DNA of 16,016 bases from Goniomonas avonlea (taxonomy: Eukaryota; Cryptophyceae; Goniomonadida; Goniomonadaceae), in assembly GCA_003573635.1 (NCBI GenBank), contig QUTJ01031728.1:1-16016 (forward strand), in the 5' to 3' direction. Below are positions 1 through 9,400 of the stretch, piece by piece; the first letter of the stretch is position 1, and every line of letters begins with the position of its first letter. Below the pieces are notes generated by a model, which saw only the letters and a program-made list of their open reading frames with translations, did not search any database and was not told the DNA's origin. The position numbers and the translations under genes were made by a program.

Positions 1-244
1 CACTACATCTGCGGAAGCTTCGAGCGTCACCTAAACCTCTGGCTTTGACAGCCAGCTCTGGTCTGCGGGAACGACGCCCTAACTCACCAGAAGAGAGCTG
101 GAAACAACACGCTGCTCTCAGAAACACCTGCAAGAATCCTGTCCTTGACCCTCGGCGACCAGAGGGAGAAACAGCAGAGACTTTGCTCGTATCATCATCA
201 CGTGGCTGTTTTACTCAGCCGTGCACAACCAAATTCAGAGGAGT
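1..244. other. No supported gene; 3' flank of the minus-strand gene
   Basis: This stretch lies downstream of the stop codon of the minus-strand gene that ends at 245. Short open frames cross it on both strands, but none shows a recognisable domain, a convincing splice pattern or coding-like composition. No canonical AATAAA was seen on the minus strand here, so the polyadenylation site of the neighbouring gene is not located. Confidence 0.5.
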
Positions 245-890
245 TTACGAGGAGGCCGCCGACGCAGCAGCAGCAGACGAGGCAGCAGCAGCAGACGCCC
301 CGGAGGGGCCTGCCGCGAGACCCTTGTGATTGGCAATGCCCTTGAACTTGTCGTACTTGTAGTAGTTCTCGGTCACCGCGAGCTTCTTGGCCTGGAAAGG
401 TGTGAGGAGCGCACTCACATATAACAATCATATTACCGTCAGGTACGCCTGCTTCTTCTCATCCGCAACCCATTTGGCAGCCTTCTCACGGACCTTGTCC
501 AGCTCTGCAATTTCTTTCTTTGACTTGGCGAACATTGGGTTGCCCATCTGCGCAGCCTCCATGATCCATTTCTGCAAGGGCCAGGGTCAGCTCAGAAACA
601 AAGGAGCGCAATGAAGGTGTCGGGAACCAAAATTATGGCACCTGCTCATTCTGAGGGAAAGAAGATCCCCTCCTGTGGTCAAGGCTGTCGAAAAGCTGGA
701 AGCAGATGACGTCAGCGGTTGTTCAACATCCAGTTGGAGAACCCACCTCCTGAGGATCAGCACTTTCCAAAGACACATAGGAAAGGCAACACATGGCTAC
801 AACCGCCGAAGAGGCAATAACAAGCCAGACCACCCGCCTGTCGACGCGAGACCCCGCCGGACTGGGGACGAAGGTGCCATACTCTGGCAT
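245..890 (-). CDS. Small single-pass membrane protein, unknown family (4 exons, 159 aa)
   Basis: I see four minus-strand exons: 890-747, 695-642, 571-437 and 391-245. All three introns are GT-AG, 45-70 bases long and phase 0, which strongly supports the model. The start is the ATG at 890, preceded by an A-run; an upstream in-frame ATG near 1007 is possible but would cross the divergent promoter. Residues 1-19 are polar with several Arg. A hydrophobic segment at about residues 20-39 (rich in Val, Ala, Ile and Cys) looks like a transmembrane helix or uncleaved signal anchor. Exon 2 encodes 18 polar residues. Exon 3 is a charged Lys/Glu/Ala-rich helix containing MEAAQMGNPMFAKSKKEI. The C-terminus is an Ala/Ser-rich low-complexity tail encoded by GCA/GCT-type repeats. 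I do not recognise the family. The arrangement suggests a membrane-anchored helical protein with a soluble C-terminal part; the compartment is not clear. Confidence 0.75.
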
Positions 891-1068
891 TTTTTGGCCC
901 TTCAACAAAGTCCCAGAGCACGGTAACAGAAACGATAGCGTTGACCACGTCAAATCTTGATCTCGGAAAAATACGAAAATCCGCTCGCTATCCCCCGAGA
1001 AGCTCAAAAATTGTCAAAACACCCCAATTTTATCCGCGTCTGGTGGTGAACTCGCTGACCAGGCGGAG
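891..1068. promoter_or_regulatory. Divergent intergenic region, probable bidirectional promoter
   Basis: The start codons of the minus-strand membrane protein (890) and the plus-strand dynein-stalk protein (1069) lie only 178 bases apart, back to back. This stretch must hold both 5' UTRs and the promoter elements of both genes. I see no TATA box. This is inferred from gene positions, not from recognised motifs. Confidence 0.5.
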
Positions 1069-2315
1069 ATGGCGGCGCGGAGGTCACCGTCGCCAGCTCG
1101 GGGCACTTTGAGCGTTGGTGCGACACCTGAAAAAAAGGGTACCCGGCGAAAGAGTTTTTCAGGTTCGTCTGGCAGCAAGGGAAGCAAGGCGCGCGCTCCT
1201 GACGAAGACGACGACGACCCTACCTTGCCACTCCCAGAACGCCTCACTCGCGTCACAACACGCCTTGAGAGACTCACTTTCCTGCTCAAGGCTGCAGAAC
1301 AAGCCGCCCAAGATTCGGAAACTCAAGTTTTTGAGTTGGGGCAGAAGATTGAGGACTTAAAGGCCGCCCCCAAGAACAAGATTGTTAAGCTGGACCCAGC
1401 AATTCCGGCAGCAATAGAAAAGATTTCACAACTGCCTGTGATACTCCTGGACGAGTTGAGAGGACTCGCTAAACCTCCCGAGGCCATTCGTCGCTCGCTC
1501 GAGGTTCTCACCATCATGACATCTGGGGAGATAGTGCCGCCGCAGAAGTGGCAACACGTGCGAGAGATTCTGAAAGACTGGACCGCAGTCAAGGGCAAAA
1601 TTCTTAAGTTCAGGACGGAGTCGATCTCTCCTGAGGTGCTGGAACACGTCCGTGCCACCTATTTCGCTTCGTCTGCTGAGGACCCGCTGACCTTTGAGAA
1701 AGTCTACCACGCCAGCAAGCCTTGTGGCACGCTGATTCAGTGGTGCTTAGCCGTGGTCACAGCTTTCGAGAATCTCCAGGCGTACGAGCAGTACAAGGAT
1801 GGACAGAATGTTCTTGCAAAGGAGCTCGAGGTCGCCAAGCAACATGCTCGCAAGAGCGCCGACGGGGTCGGGAAGTCGTGGAAACACTACGCTGCAATTG
1901 AAAAGCAGATCCAAGCTTCGGAAATCGTCCAGGCCAACATCGAAGCTTTAGTCGAACGCAGCAAACAGGTACACTCAACTCTGTTAGCTACAAGACGCGA
2001 TGTTCTCAGATCTGAACTTTTGTGTGTCAGGTTTTGGTGCTGTGTGCGTGTGTGTATACGTGTGTGGCTTCGGCCTCCCCCCTCTGTGCTTCCATTCTCC
2101 TTTGGATCTGTGGCATGTGTGTGTGATCGTGGCGCGGTGGAGCAACGTCGAGAGCGTGGTGTTGATGGTGATTGCAACGGCGATCGCACTGCGCGCTTCT
2201 GCCACCATCACCTGTCCTTTCTCCTGTCTTTTTGCCTCTTCTCCCCTCTTCTCTCTCCCCCCCACCCCCCCCCCTCCCTCCTGACTCCGCGCCGAAGGAA
2301 ACGAAAGCAAAATGA
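1069..2315 (+). CDS. Stand-alone dynein heavy chain stalk / microtubule-binding-domain-like protein
   Basis: Exon 1 (1069-1968, 300 codons) is clear. The start is the first ATG after the divergent promoter. Residues 1-42 are basic and Ser-rich, followed by an acidic patch (DEDDDD, 45-50). Residues 56-100 form a predicted coiled coil. From about 105 to 300 the pattern follows the dynein heavy chain stalk (Pfam MT-type region): a helix ending LLDELRGLAKPPEAIRR, where the PP pair and flanking helix match the coiled-coil 1 to MTBD boundary; a segment with ISPEVLEHVR, equivalent to the 'IPPKVLKKLR' region of dyneins; then TFEKVYHASKPCGTLIQWC, like the 'TPEKVAKVSKACxxLCxWV' helix; then a returning coiled coil to residue 300. 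No P-loop, AAA+ module or tail is present. The exon ends at GT (1969). A proposed last exon at 2298-2315 adds five codons and a stop in phase 0; its acceptor lacks CAG and is weak. The family match is by eye. Binding to microtubules is inferred. Confidence 0.75.
1969..2297 (+). other. Intron of the dynein-stalk gene with TG and pyrimidine/poly-C tracts
   Basis: After the donor at 1969 the sequence becomes TG-rich (2035-2065 and 2113-2127). It ends in a long CT/poly-C tract (about 2214-2282), which suits a 3' splice polypyrimidine tract. The frame stays open across it to 2334 by chance, but the amino-acid composition becomes Cys/Val/Arg-rich and then Ser/Pro/Leu-rich, unlike the preceding coding exon, so I treat it as intron. 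Confidence 0.6.
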
Positions 2316-2438
2316 TGGACCGCATGGACAGTAGGGCCGGCAGGGGGCCTGTTTCCGTAATATTTTTCTGACAAAGTGTACTGGTGATTTCGTCAACACA
2401 CGGCGAGGATTTGCAGACGTGAAGTTTTTTTTGCTCTC

Positions 2439-2900
2439 ATGCCCAAGGTTGACCTATGGGCGCCTGTGTCCGGATCCCACTTACAGACACGGTTTTTGGA
2501 TACCCTGTGTCCGGACTTACGGGTTGGATGCCCAAGGTGGCGCCTGTTTTGGATGCCCAAGGTTGGTTTACGGCCTGTGATCCAGATGCCGAAGGTAGAC
2601 GAGTTAGGGCGCCTGTTGTTGCAAGGTTGACCTGGTGCGTTGACTTAGGGCGCCTGTTTTTGGATGCCCAGGTTGGTTACGACCGCCTGTGTCGGCTTAC
2701 GGACACTGTTTTCGGATGCTCGAGGTTGATACGGCGTCAGATGTCCAAGGTCGACGACTTGGGCGCCTGTTTGTCGCAAAGGTTGATTGGGTGACTTTAA
2801 TGATCGCTCTCTCTCTCTCTCTCTCTCGGCTTTAGGTCGGATCGTGCCTGACGGACACTGTTTCAGGATGTCCAAGGTGGACTTATGGGCCTGTTACCAT
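2439..2900. repeat. Degenerate tandem repeat (minisatellite-like)
   Basis: A core like GGATGCCCAAGGTTGAC, often followed by TTAGGGCGCCTGTT, recurs about ten times with substitutions and length changes. Examples begin near 2439, 2526, 2551, 2586, 2666, 2715, 2740 and 2866. A second element, 'ACGGACACTGTTT', recurs near 2469, 2699 and 2849. Spacing is irregular (roughly 25-60 bases). A CT microsatellite interrupts the array. The repeat does not keep a reading frame, so it is probably non-coding. Confidence 0.75.
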
Positions 2901-3075
2901 AATAACAACAACGGAAAGGGCAGCACTCAAAGAACAAAGCCCGAACACTGAGATCAGTGAGATGTCTAAGGGAGACTGAGTCACTGTTTCTTGTGTGTCC
3001 GACGCCACTGTCCGTGTCCGTGAACGTCGTGTGTTTTCTGCCCCCTGAAGCCGTTTTCCAGCAGCGCTGACCTAA

Positions 3076-3209
3076 AACTCGAACTTGTTTTCAGCAACCG
3101 AGTGGCTTGGGCCCGTCCTCCTTTCGGAAGACACGCTCTCCTCTTAAATTTAACTCAAACTTGTGGCCACAGTGGCCCGATCCTCCAATCCGCCAGACTC
3201 GCTCTAGCT
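3076..3209 (+). repeat. Imperfect direct duplication, roughly 60-70 bases
   Basis: The segment starting 'AACTCGAACTTG' at 3076 resembles the one starting 'AACTCAAACTTG' at 3152. Both continue with a GTGGC-type element, a CCCG-TCCTCC/CCCGATCCTCC element and an 'AGAC(A)CGCTCT'-type end. Similarity is patchy with small indels. It lies upstream of the giant gene and has no recognised function. Confidence 0.4.
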
Positions 3210-3391
3210 AGTGTGGGCCCCAGCAGAACTAACTAATCAGTTAACCCACTTGGAGATCGTCGGGCAGGGGGCAGCCACAAAAGTGACGGTTGAAAAACTT
3301 TCGATGCGTCGCCCATCCACCAAAAATATCCCTCACCACCGCTCGTGCACCCTCCGAAAACCCGACAACACCGTTTCGGAGCACCGCAGCC

Positions 3392-3454
3392 ATGCAAAAG
3401 CGGCTCCTACCAGCCCTCATCCTTTTGTGCTTGTTCCAGTTTTGCGCAGCCCAG
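3392..3454 (+). other. Signal peptide of the giant protein
   Basis: The first 21 residues begin MQKRLLPALILLCLFQFCAA. They have a short basic n-region (K3, R4), a hydrophobic Leu-rich core and a small-residue end (FCAA-Q), fitting signal peptidase cleavage near residues 20-21. The following residues (Ser-rich, then VWAEVELSGPGPDSR) begin the first kelch unit. This chooses the ATG at 3392 over upstream in-frame codons and sends the protein into the secretory pathway. Confidence 0.85.
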
Positions 3455-6400
3455 AGCAGCTCCAGTGTCTGGGCCGAGGTTGAATTGTCGGGGCCAGGTC
3501 CTGATTCTCGCAGGTGGGGTTTTGCTCGAACACCGTGGCTGGGCTAATCGAGTTTGTCTAGTCGCCATGCCGCAGCATTTCTGGACGCCGCGTTGTCGCT
3601 TGTTGTCTTCGGTGGAGTTGGGGCCCAAGGCCGTATTCTGGGTGATACTTGGTACCGTCGCCTCCCCCCCCCCGGTCCCATGGTTTCCAACTCTTTATTG
3701 CACAGGTTGTTCTCTTCAATCACTTTACAGTGGGCTGAGTATTCTTCAAAGAAGGGTCCATCTCCGCGCAAAGGGCATACTCTTACAGCTGTGTCAAAGG
3801 ATACTGCTGTTTTATTCGGGGGCAATGGAACCGACCTTTGGACCTTCCGCACAGCGCCAGGCTTCAAGGGCTGGAGTCGAGTATCATTATCATCTGAGTC
3901 TCCTCCCGCTCGCGAACACCACACCGCAGTCGCACATCAGGGTAAGTACGAAACAGCTCGACTCACTTAAGACCTCAATTGCAGGATCTTTGGTGGTGTT
4001 TGGTGGCCAGTCCCTGCTAAGTGATTCCCTGCTGAACGATTTGTGGGTGCTGGATTCAAACCAAACTGTGTGGACACAGAAGTTTGGACAAAAGGGGCAG
4101 GTGCATCTTGTGTTTTCTGTTGCCTTTGTTTGTGTCTCACTTTTGAGATATCAGCAGCAGCCCGGCCCGAGAGTCGGCCACTCAGCAGTTTTGGCGAACT
4201 CCAAGATGTTCGTGATGGGTGGACAGCAGTGGTTCAAGGTGATTTGACCCCTGGACCAATCACAAATGTTAAAGTAACTGGGCACATCAGGCTGTTGGGG
4301 ATGTTTGGTCGTTGAATCTGGATTCATTTAGCTGGGAATACCTTCAGCCTAAGTCGATCGTGCCAGAACCCCGTTCATTTCATGGGGCATGCCGCCAGGG
4401 TGTCCACATAATTGTTTATGGGGGTACTCTGAGCAGGTAAGAGTTACCAGACTGGAGCCTGCTGTTCGGTTTGACGCTGAAACAAGAGATCTCTTCCAGT
4501 AGTGACCTCATCCCACAGCGGCAAGGCCACTGCCACCGTTTGGAAGTTTGACCCGGTGAACGTTGCATGGACCCGGTTATCAGAGTCGGGTACCGAGGTG
4601 AGTTCGTTTGTTGTGCAAGAGATTTCTCAATTGGTCGCAATATGTCGCTCTCATGAATGCAGGATTGACATTTCCTTCACAGGGTGGTCTTGCAGCTGCC
4701 TTCCACAGTCTGGTCCAGATCACGTTGACCGTCGCGTACTCGTTTGCCGGTATTGGGGAAACGGGCAACACCCTCCGTGTGCTGCGGTCTCTGCAGGTGC
4801 TTGGCATGATGGCTTGACACTTTTTGTTTGTTTGTTGAGGCTTTTGCACGACTCCGATTCCTCACATCCGCATGGTACCAGCTCCATCCAACGGACGCCC
4901 GGTGGACTCGCGTGGTTTCTGCGTCAGCTGCTGGACCAGGTAAAAAACTGATCTGGGTTTTGGGACACTGACCAGTCCTCAGGACTTCGCTTCGGGTTTG
5001 TCGGCTTAACAATGCTGATGCCGGCCCAAGTTATGGTGTCCGGGGCAGATCAGCCGGCTCCCCTGGGGGCCAAGTATCTTCAAGACGAATTCTGGGTTCT
5101 GGGCGGGCGCTCGGCGGTGACCCCCCTCCTCTCCTTGTCTCTCTTACCTCCTCGCTCGCTCGCTTGCCACCTTTCCCTGTCTGTCTCTCCGCCGTTCAAG
5201 CAAGGCAATCATGGGTATTATACCTGTGGGAGGGGGTCGCTAACTCCCCCCACAGAAGACACACGCCGACACGACACCCCCACACACCCCAACGGGCCCC
5301 GCACCACCCCACTCGACCCTTCTCCACAAAATAAACACTGAGGGGTGTCAGGTCCGAGTCGAGGGTGTGCGTTCCCTGCGTAGGTGTTTGAACCCGTAAC
5401 TGGGGTCTTGTGGGGAGGGGTCGCGGGGGGTGGGGTCACGGGGTGGGCACCTGCAGTCGAGATCTTACCAACATGCCAGGTGAACAACGTCACGCTTGAG
5501 GACGTGTGGGCCTTTTCTGTGGACACACGCAAGTGGCGGGAGCTTCGGCCTGACTCGGAGCTCCACTCTGGCCCAACCCCTGGTGTGAATCCCACTACCA
5601 TCGTCGCTGGACTAAGTGTGTTTGTGCAGGCCCGTTTTACAATGCTCAAGGTGCTCGGCTGGGTGACCAGATAATCGTCATTGGAGGAGGTGCGTGACAA
5701 TTATGCGTATCGTGTCCTTGATTTTCTCCATACAGGCACCACGGGTTCAGGTGTTTGGAGCTTGAGCACCAACACGCTGAGATGGACTGAATTGCTGCCG
5801 TCCGGCACTCCACCTTCGTACTTGCGTGAGTTCGTCGTGCTATCTCTCTCGTCACTCTCATGTCCCTACTGAACTCTCTTGTAACTCTCTCTAGAATCAT
5901 CTACTGAACCAGCCACAGGTGTCCTCGAGCATCACACCCTGACCCTCTTTGAAGAAAACGGCTTGGGGTCACTCGTGGTCGCTGGTGGCATCGATCCCGC
6001 AGGCCAATCACATGGCTCAGTTGATGTTCTTACATTTGAGCCTGCTTGCCCCTCGTCATCTGTGAAGGTAAGCTAGTACCTGAGGCGATGCCAGTTTCGG
6101 TGTGCTGATCCCTATGACAGGACGACGTCGCCGCTGTCTTTTCTGGAACCGAGTCCTCTCAGATACTGGTACGTTACGATTCACTCCTTCACCGATCTAA
6201 ACGGCATCACAGCTCGGGGATGATCGTCCGTTTGTAGCTCGAGACCTGTTCACGTTCGAAGCCTGGTTCAAGACTTCAGGAGTTCCCACAGACGGCATGA
6301 CTCTCGCGTCGTGGACCTCCTCGGGAACAAACTTTCGCTTGTTTTACTCCATTATCACCGGGGTTATTTGCATCGGTGAGCCATTCGCACTCACATCACG

Positions 6401-9400
6401 GTACTGACTCATGCACCCAGGCACTCGCTTGACAGACATCGCGCCGTGTGGGAAAACTCGCATCGACAACAATGCATGGCATCATGTTATTGCTTCCTTC
6501 AACAGCACTGATCCAGCAAAGCCCACCGTCATGCTCCATATGGATGGTGTCTCGGAGGTCTCCGCTCCTCTCAACAGGGCTCTTGGGAGCACCATCACAA
6601 AGCTGACGGTAGCTCCACTTTTCAATATCTAATGCGTTCTTATTTGCTGAACGGACGGTCACGGATTGACTCGCTCATCACAGCTTGGATCTTTTCAGGT
6701 CACACTGCCGTATCTCATTGCCGTAGCGGAAGGACTTGAAGGCCCAGAGGGCCCCCCGGCGACTTTCCGATTTTGCAATGATTGGCCTGACTGGAATGGT
6801 TTTATTGACAATGTCAAGGTAATTACTACTGTTCAAATCGAAAGTTCTGACGTTTGTGCTGCAGGCATGGGCGAGCATGCGCACGCCATCGTCCCCTCCT
6901 CTGGCTGCCAGTGGCAACACATCTCTTCTCGGATGCTGGGATTTCCAAGCTGGGTGAGTGGTTTTGCTAGGCTTTCCTTCGTCACACATCATGGGCGGAG
7001 CACGGCAATTAGGCAGATGGCTAGATTGAGCAACTCACTGGCATTCAACCTGAACTCCGAGTGCTATCACACGATGTCTCGAGTTGCCTTGACCCGTGAC
7101 CTAACATCAGAAATTCCGCGTGCCCTGGAGGGCGGATGTCTCCGATGGCACCGAAGGGGAGTCACCCCAGAGTGATTGCCAAGGCTGACCGGTTGAGTCC
7201 AGGTGCCGCTCCCCTCTCTGCCCATATTCCTGATCAAGCATCCGTGCGTTCACGCGAAAATCGGATTTATTGAAAAAGTTACACGATTCCAATCCAACGG
7301 GACCTGCAGCTCCGCGCCGGCCAGCATCCGTGCGCTCACACACTCTGGCAGGGCACGGGGGAATCTGGTGCAACGTAACTTGGAGAACAATCTCCAAAGA
7401 AGGCTCCACGGTTGGCACAGTGCAGCCGGCGCGCCGCTTTAAGCACTCGGCCATACTCCTCTCCAAAAATACCCTCCTGCTTCGGGGCGGGCAAAACACA
7501 ACGCATTACCACGTGAAGTATCCCTTCAAGTTGTATTAGAGATCGCTTGATGCTGCCTGTCCGATCGAGCGTGATGTGACATCTGAGCTCCGCAGGATGA
7601 TGCCTGGAGTCTTGATCTTGAAGGTGGCCATTGGACCGCTGTGAAGAAAAACCCCATCCGCAACGGTGTTTCTGGTTCAGCCTCCGTGGCTGCCACAGTG
7701 TCCAGCAATCAGGTGACCTCTGACTTCTGTGTGCGTGTGTGTGTGTGTGCGCGCGCGCGTGTGTGTGTTTGGGGGTAGAACAGGTCAGCGAGACAAGGTT
7801 GATGGTTTATTGGGTTTAATGTTCCGTTGTACTGTTCCAACCACCTCTGCAGATTCAATTCCTTGTTGGCGGTGTTGGCACAGGCAACGATCCTGTCGGG
7901 CACCCAGCCCCCGAGAAGGTCTCGGCCATTTCAAAAGTCGACCTTCGAACCGGCATCGTGTTTCGCTACAACCTCCCGTTCTTGTTGGAGTCCGTGTGCG
8001 CTGGAGAACTCCAGGACGGCGCGTCGATGCTGCTGTAAGACGCTTGCATCTTGGCGGTGTAGTGTCTTGATCCGTTGATTCGAGTGACACCCATTGCTCT
8101 GCGGTATTCTCCTGTCAATACGAGATAGATCAAATAGCTTTGGATCGATTCCTTGAGGGCGCTGAATTGTGTCGTATGTCCGGATCAGTGAGCTCACATC
8201 GTCTGCAGTTACGGCGGGATCATCAACGGCAAGTTGGCCAGCGACCAGGTGTACATTGTCCAGTACTCTGGCGCGGAGGTGGGCACTTTGCAGAGGGTGC
8301 CGGTCTCAGGAAGCACGCCAACAACTCGCCTGTCCAACACTCCCGCTGCCTTGCCATTGGCCGAGTCCTTTGTGTTTTTTGACGGGCGCGCTGTTGCGGG
8401 AGAGCTCTGGGAGTTTTCGTCAAATCTGCGGTGGAGGCAGCTCCCACAGGTTGGTTGCATCTTGTGTGCGCTCGTTTCCCGGGCCCTCAGACTTGGTTGT
8501 CCTGTGAACTGTCGTGGTGAACTGGCGTGGGTCGCTGCACGGGTCGATGTCTCGTTGCCGGCTGAACCTCACGAGTGTCGCCCCGAGTCCCTCCTCTGGC
8601 CTCACACTCGTTGGCGTACAAACAAGTGGTTGTCCTCTCTCTCCCTCTCTCGCCCTGTCTCTCGCCCTCCCTTTCCTGTCTCTGTCTTTGTCTGCCTCCC
8701 CCCCCCCCCCCCCCCCGCTCTCTCTCCTCTCCGCTCCCTCCCTAATTAACGGGATCTGCAGTCGGTGAAGGGCACGGGAGCTTCGCTGGAGCAAGGAGCC
8801 GGTGTTGCTCTTGGAAACTTCGAAGGAGCAACAGTGTTACTCGGTCAACTTTGTTCCAACTTTGACCCGGCAGACCCGACAGGCAACCCGAGGTCCGTAG
8901 CTCTGAAGTCCACGTAATCAATCTGGCGTTCACATTGCAGACGATTGAGCCCAGCCATCTTTTCTCCATCTTCGAGCAGTCACCCCACTCAGCACGCGTT
9001 GCCGCTCAACCGTGGCGATAGTCTCACACTTCCCCCCCACACCAAACACTTGGGCTCTGTTCCAACACCTGAGCACAGGTGCCTCATGACCGAGACAGTC
9101 CACCTCTACTCCGCCGAAGATGGATCCTGGGAGGTGGTACCTCAGGTGAGGGTGAGGGGAGGGGGGGGATGGGAGAGGAGAGGGAGGGGGGAGGGAAGGG
9201 AGGGGAGGGTGAGGGGAGAGGCGAGCTCACGTGCGGCGTCAACGTGGCCGCCTCACTCAGGTGGAGCTCAGCCACCTGCGCGTGGGGTTCATCCCTCGAT
9301 GCGCCCCGTGCCCCCAATTCCGGAAACCACTCCAAATCCAAGCACACCTCAGACAATTCCTCGCACAGGTGGCGCCAGCTCCGAAGGACGCTGAGACCGC

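Larger units (their letters stand above)
2316..3391. other. Intergenic region between dynein-stalk gene and giant propeller gene
   Basis: No coding segment with domain support was found. The stretch holds a degenerate tandem repeat (2439-2900), an 11-unit-scale CT microsatellite inside it (about 2806-2828) and an imperfect duplication (3076-3209). The last 200 bases before 3392 should contain the promoter and 5' UTR of the giant gene, but no TATA box or other recognisable element was seen. Confidence 0.6.

Noticed and set aside
45-329. Plus-strand open frame at the window start
   Set aside because: It overlaps the last exon of the better supported minus-strand gene, and its Ala-rich end is that exon's repeat read backwards.
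1984-2399. Overlapping minus-strand open frames in the TG/CT-rich stretch
   Set aside because: They encode low-complexity Arg/Gly/Glu-rich runs produced by the pyrimidine tract of the dynein-stalk intron.
2439-2900. CRISPR-like array
   Set aside because: Repeats are degenerate and irregularly spaced, and the setting is clearly eukaryotic.
5218-5700. 160-codon minus-strand open frame
   Set aside because: It overlaps kelch exons 11 and 12 and a C/G-rich intron, and shows no domain of its own.
8420-8794. Minus-strand Arg/Glu/Gly-rich open frame
   Set aside because: It arises from the CT/poly-C tract of intron 24.
8940-9078. Possible extra coding segment between exons 25 and 26 (Ser/Pro/His-rich)
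   Set aside because: It keeps frame, but removing it as part of one intron rebuilds a cleaner kelch blade; it remains possible as an isoform.
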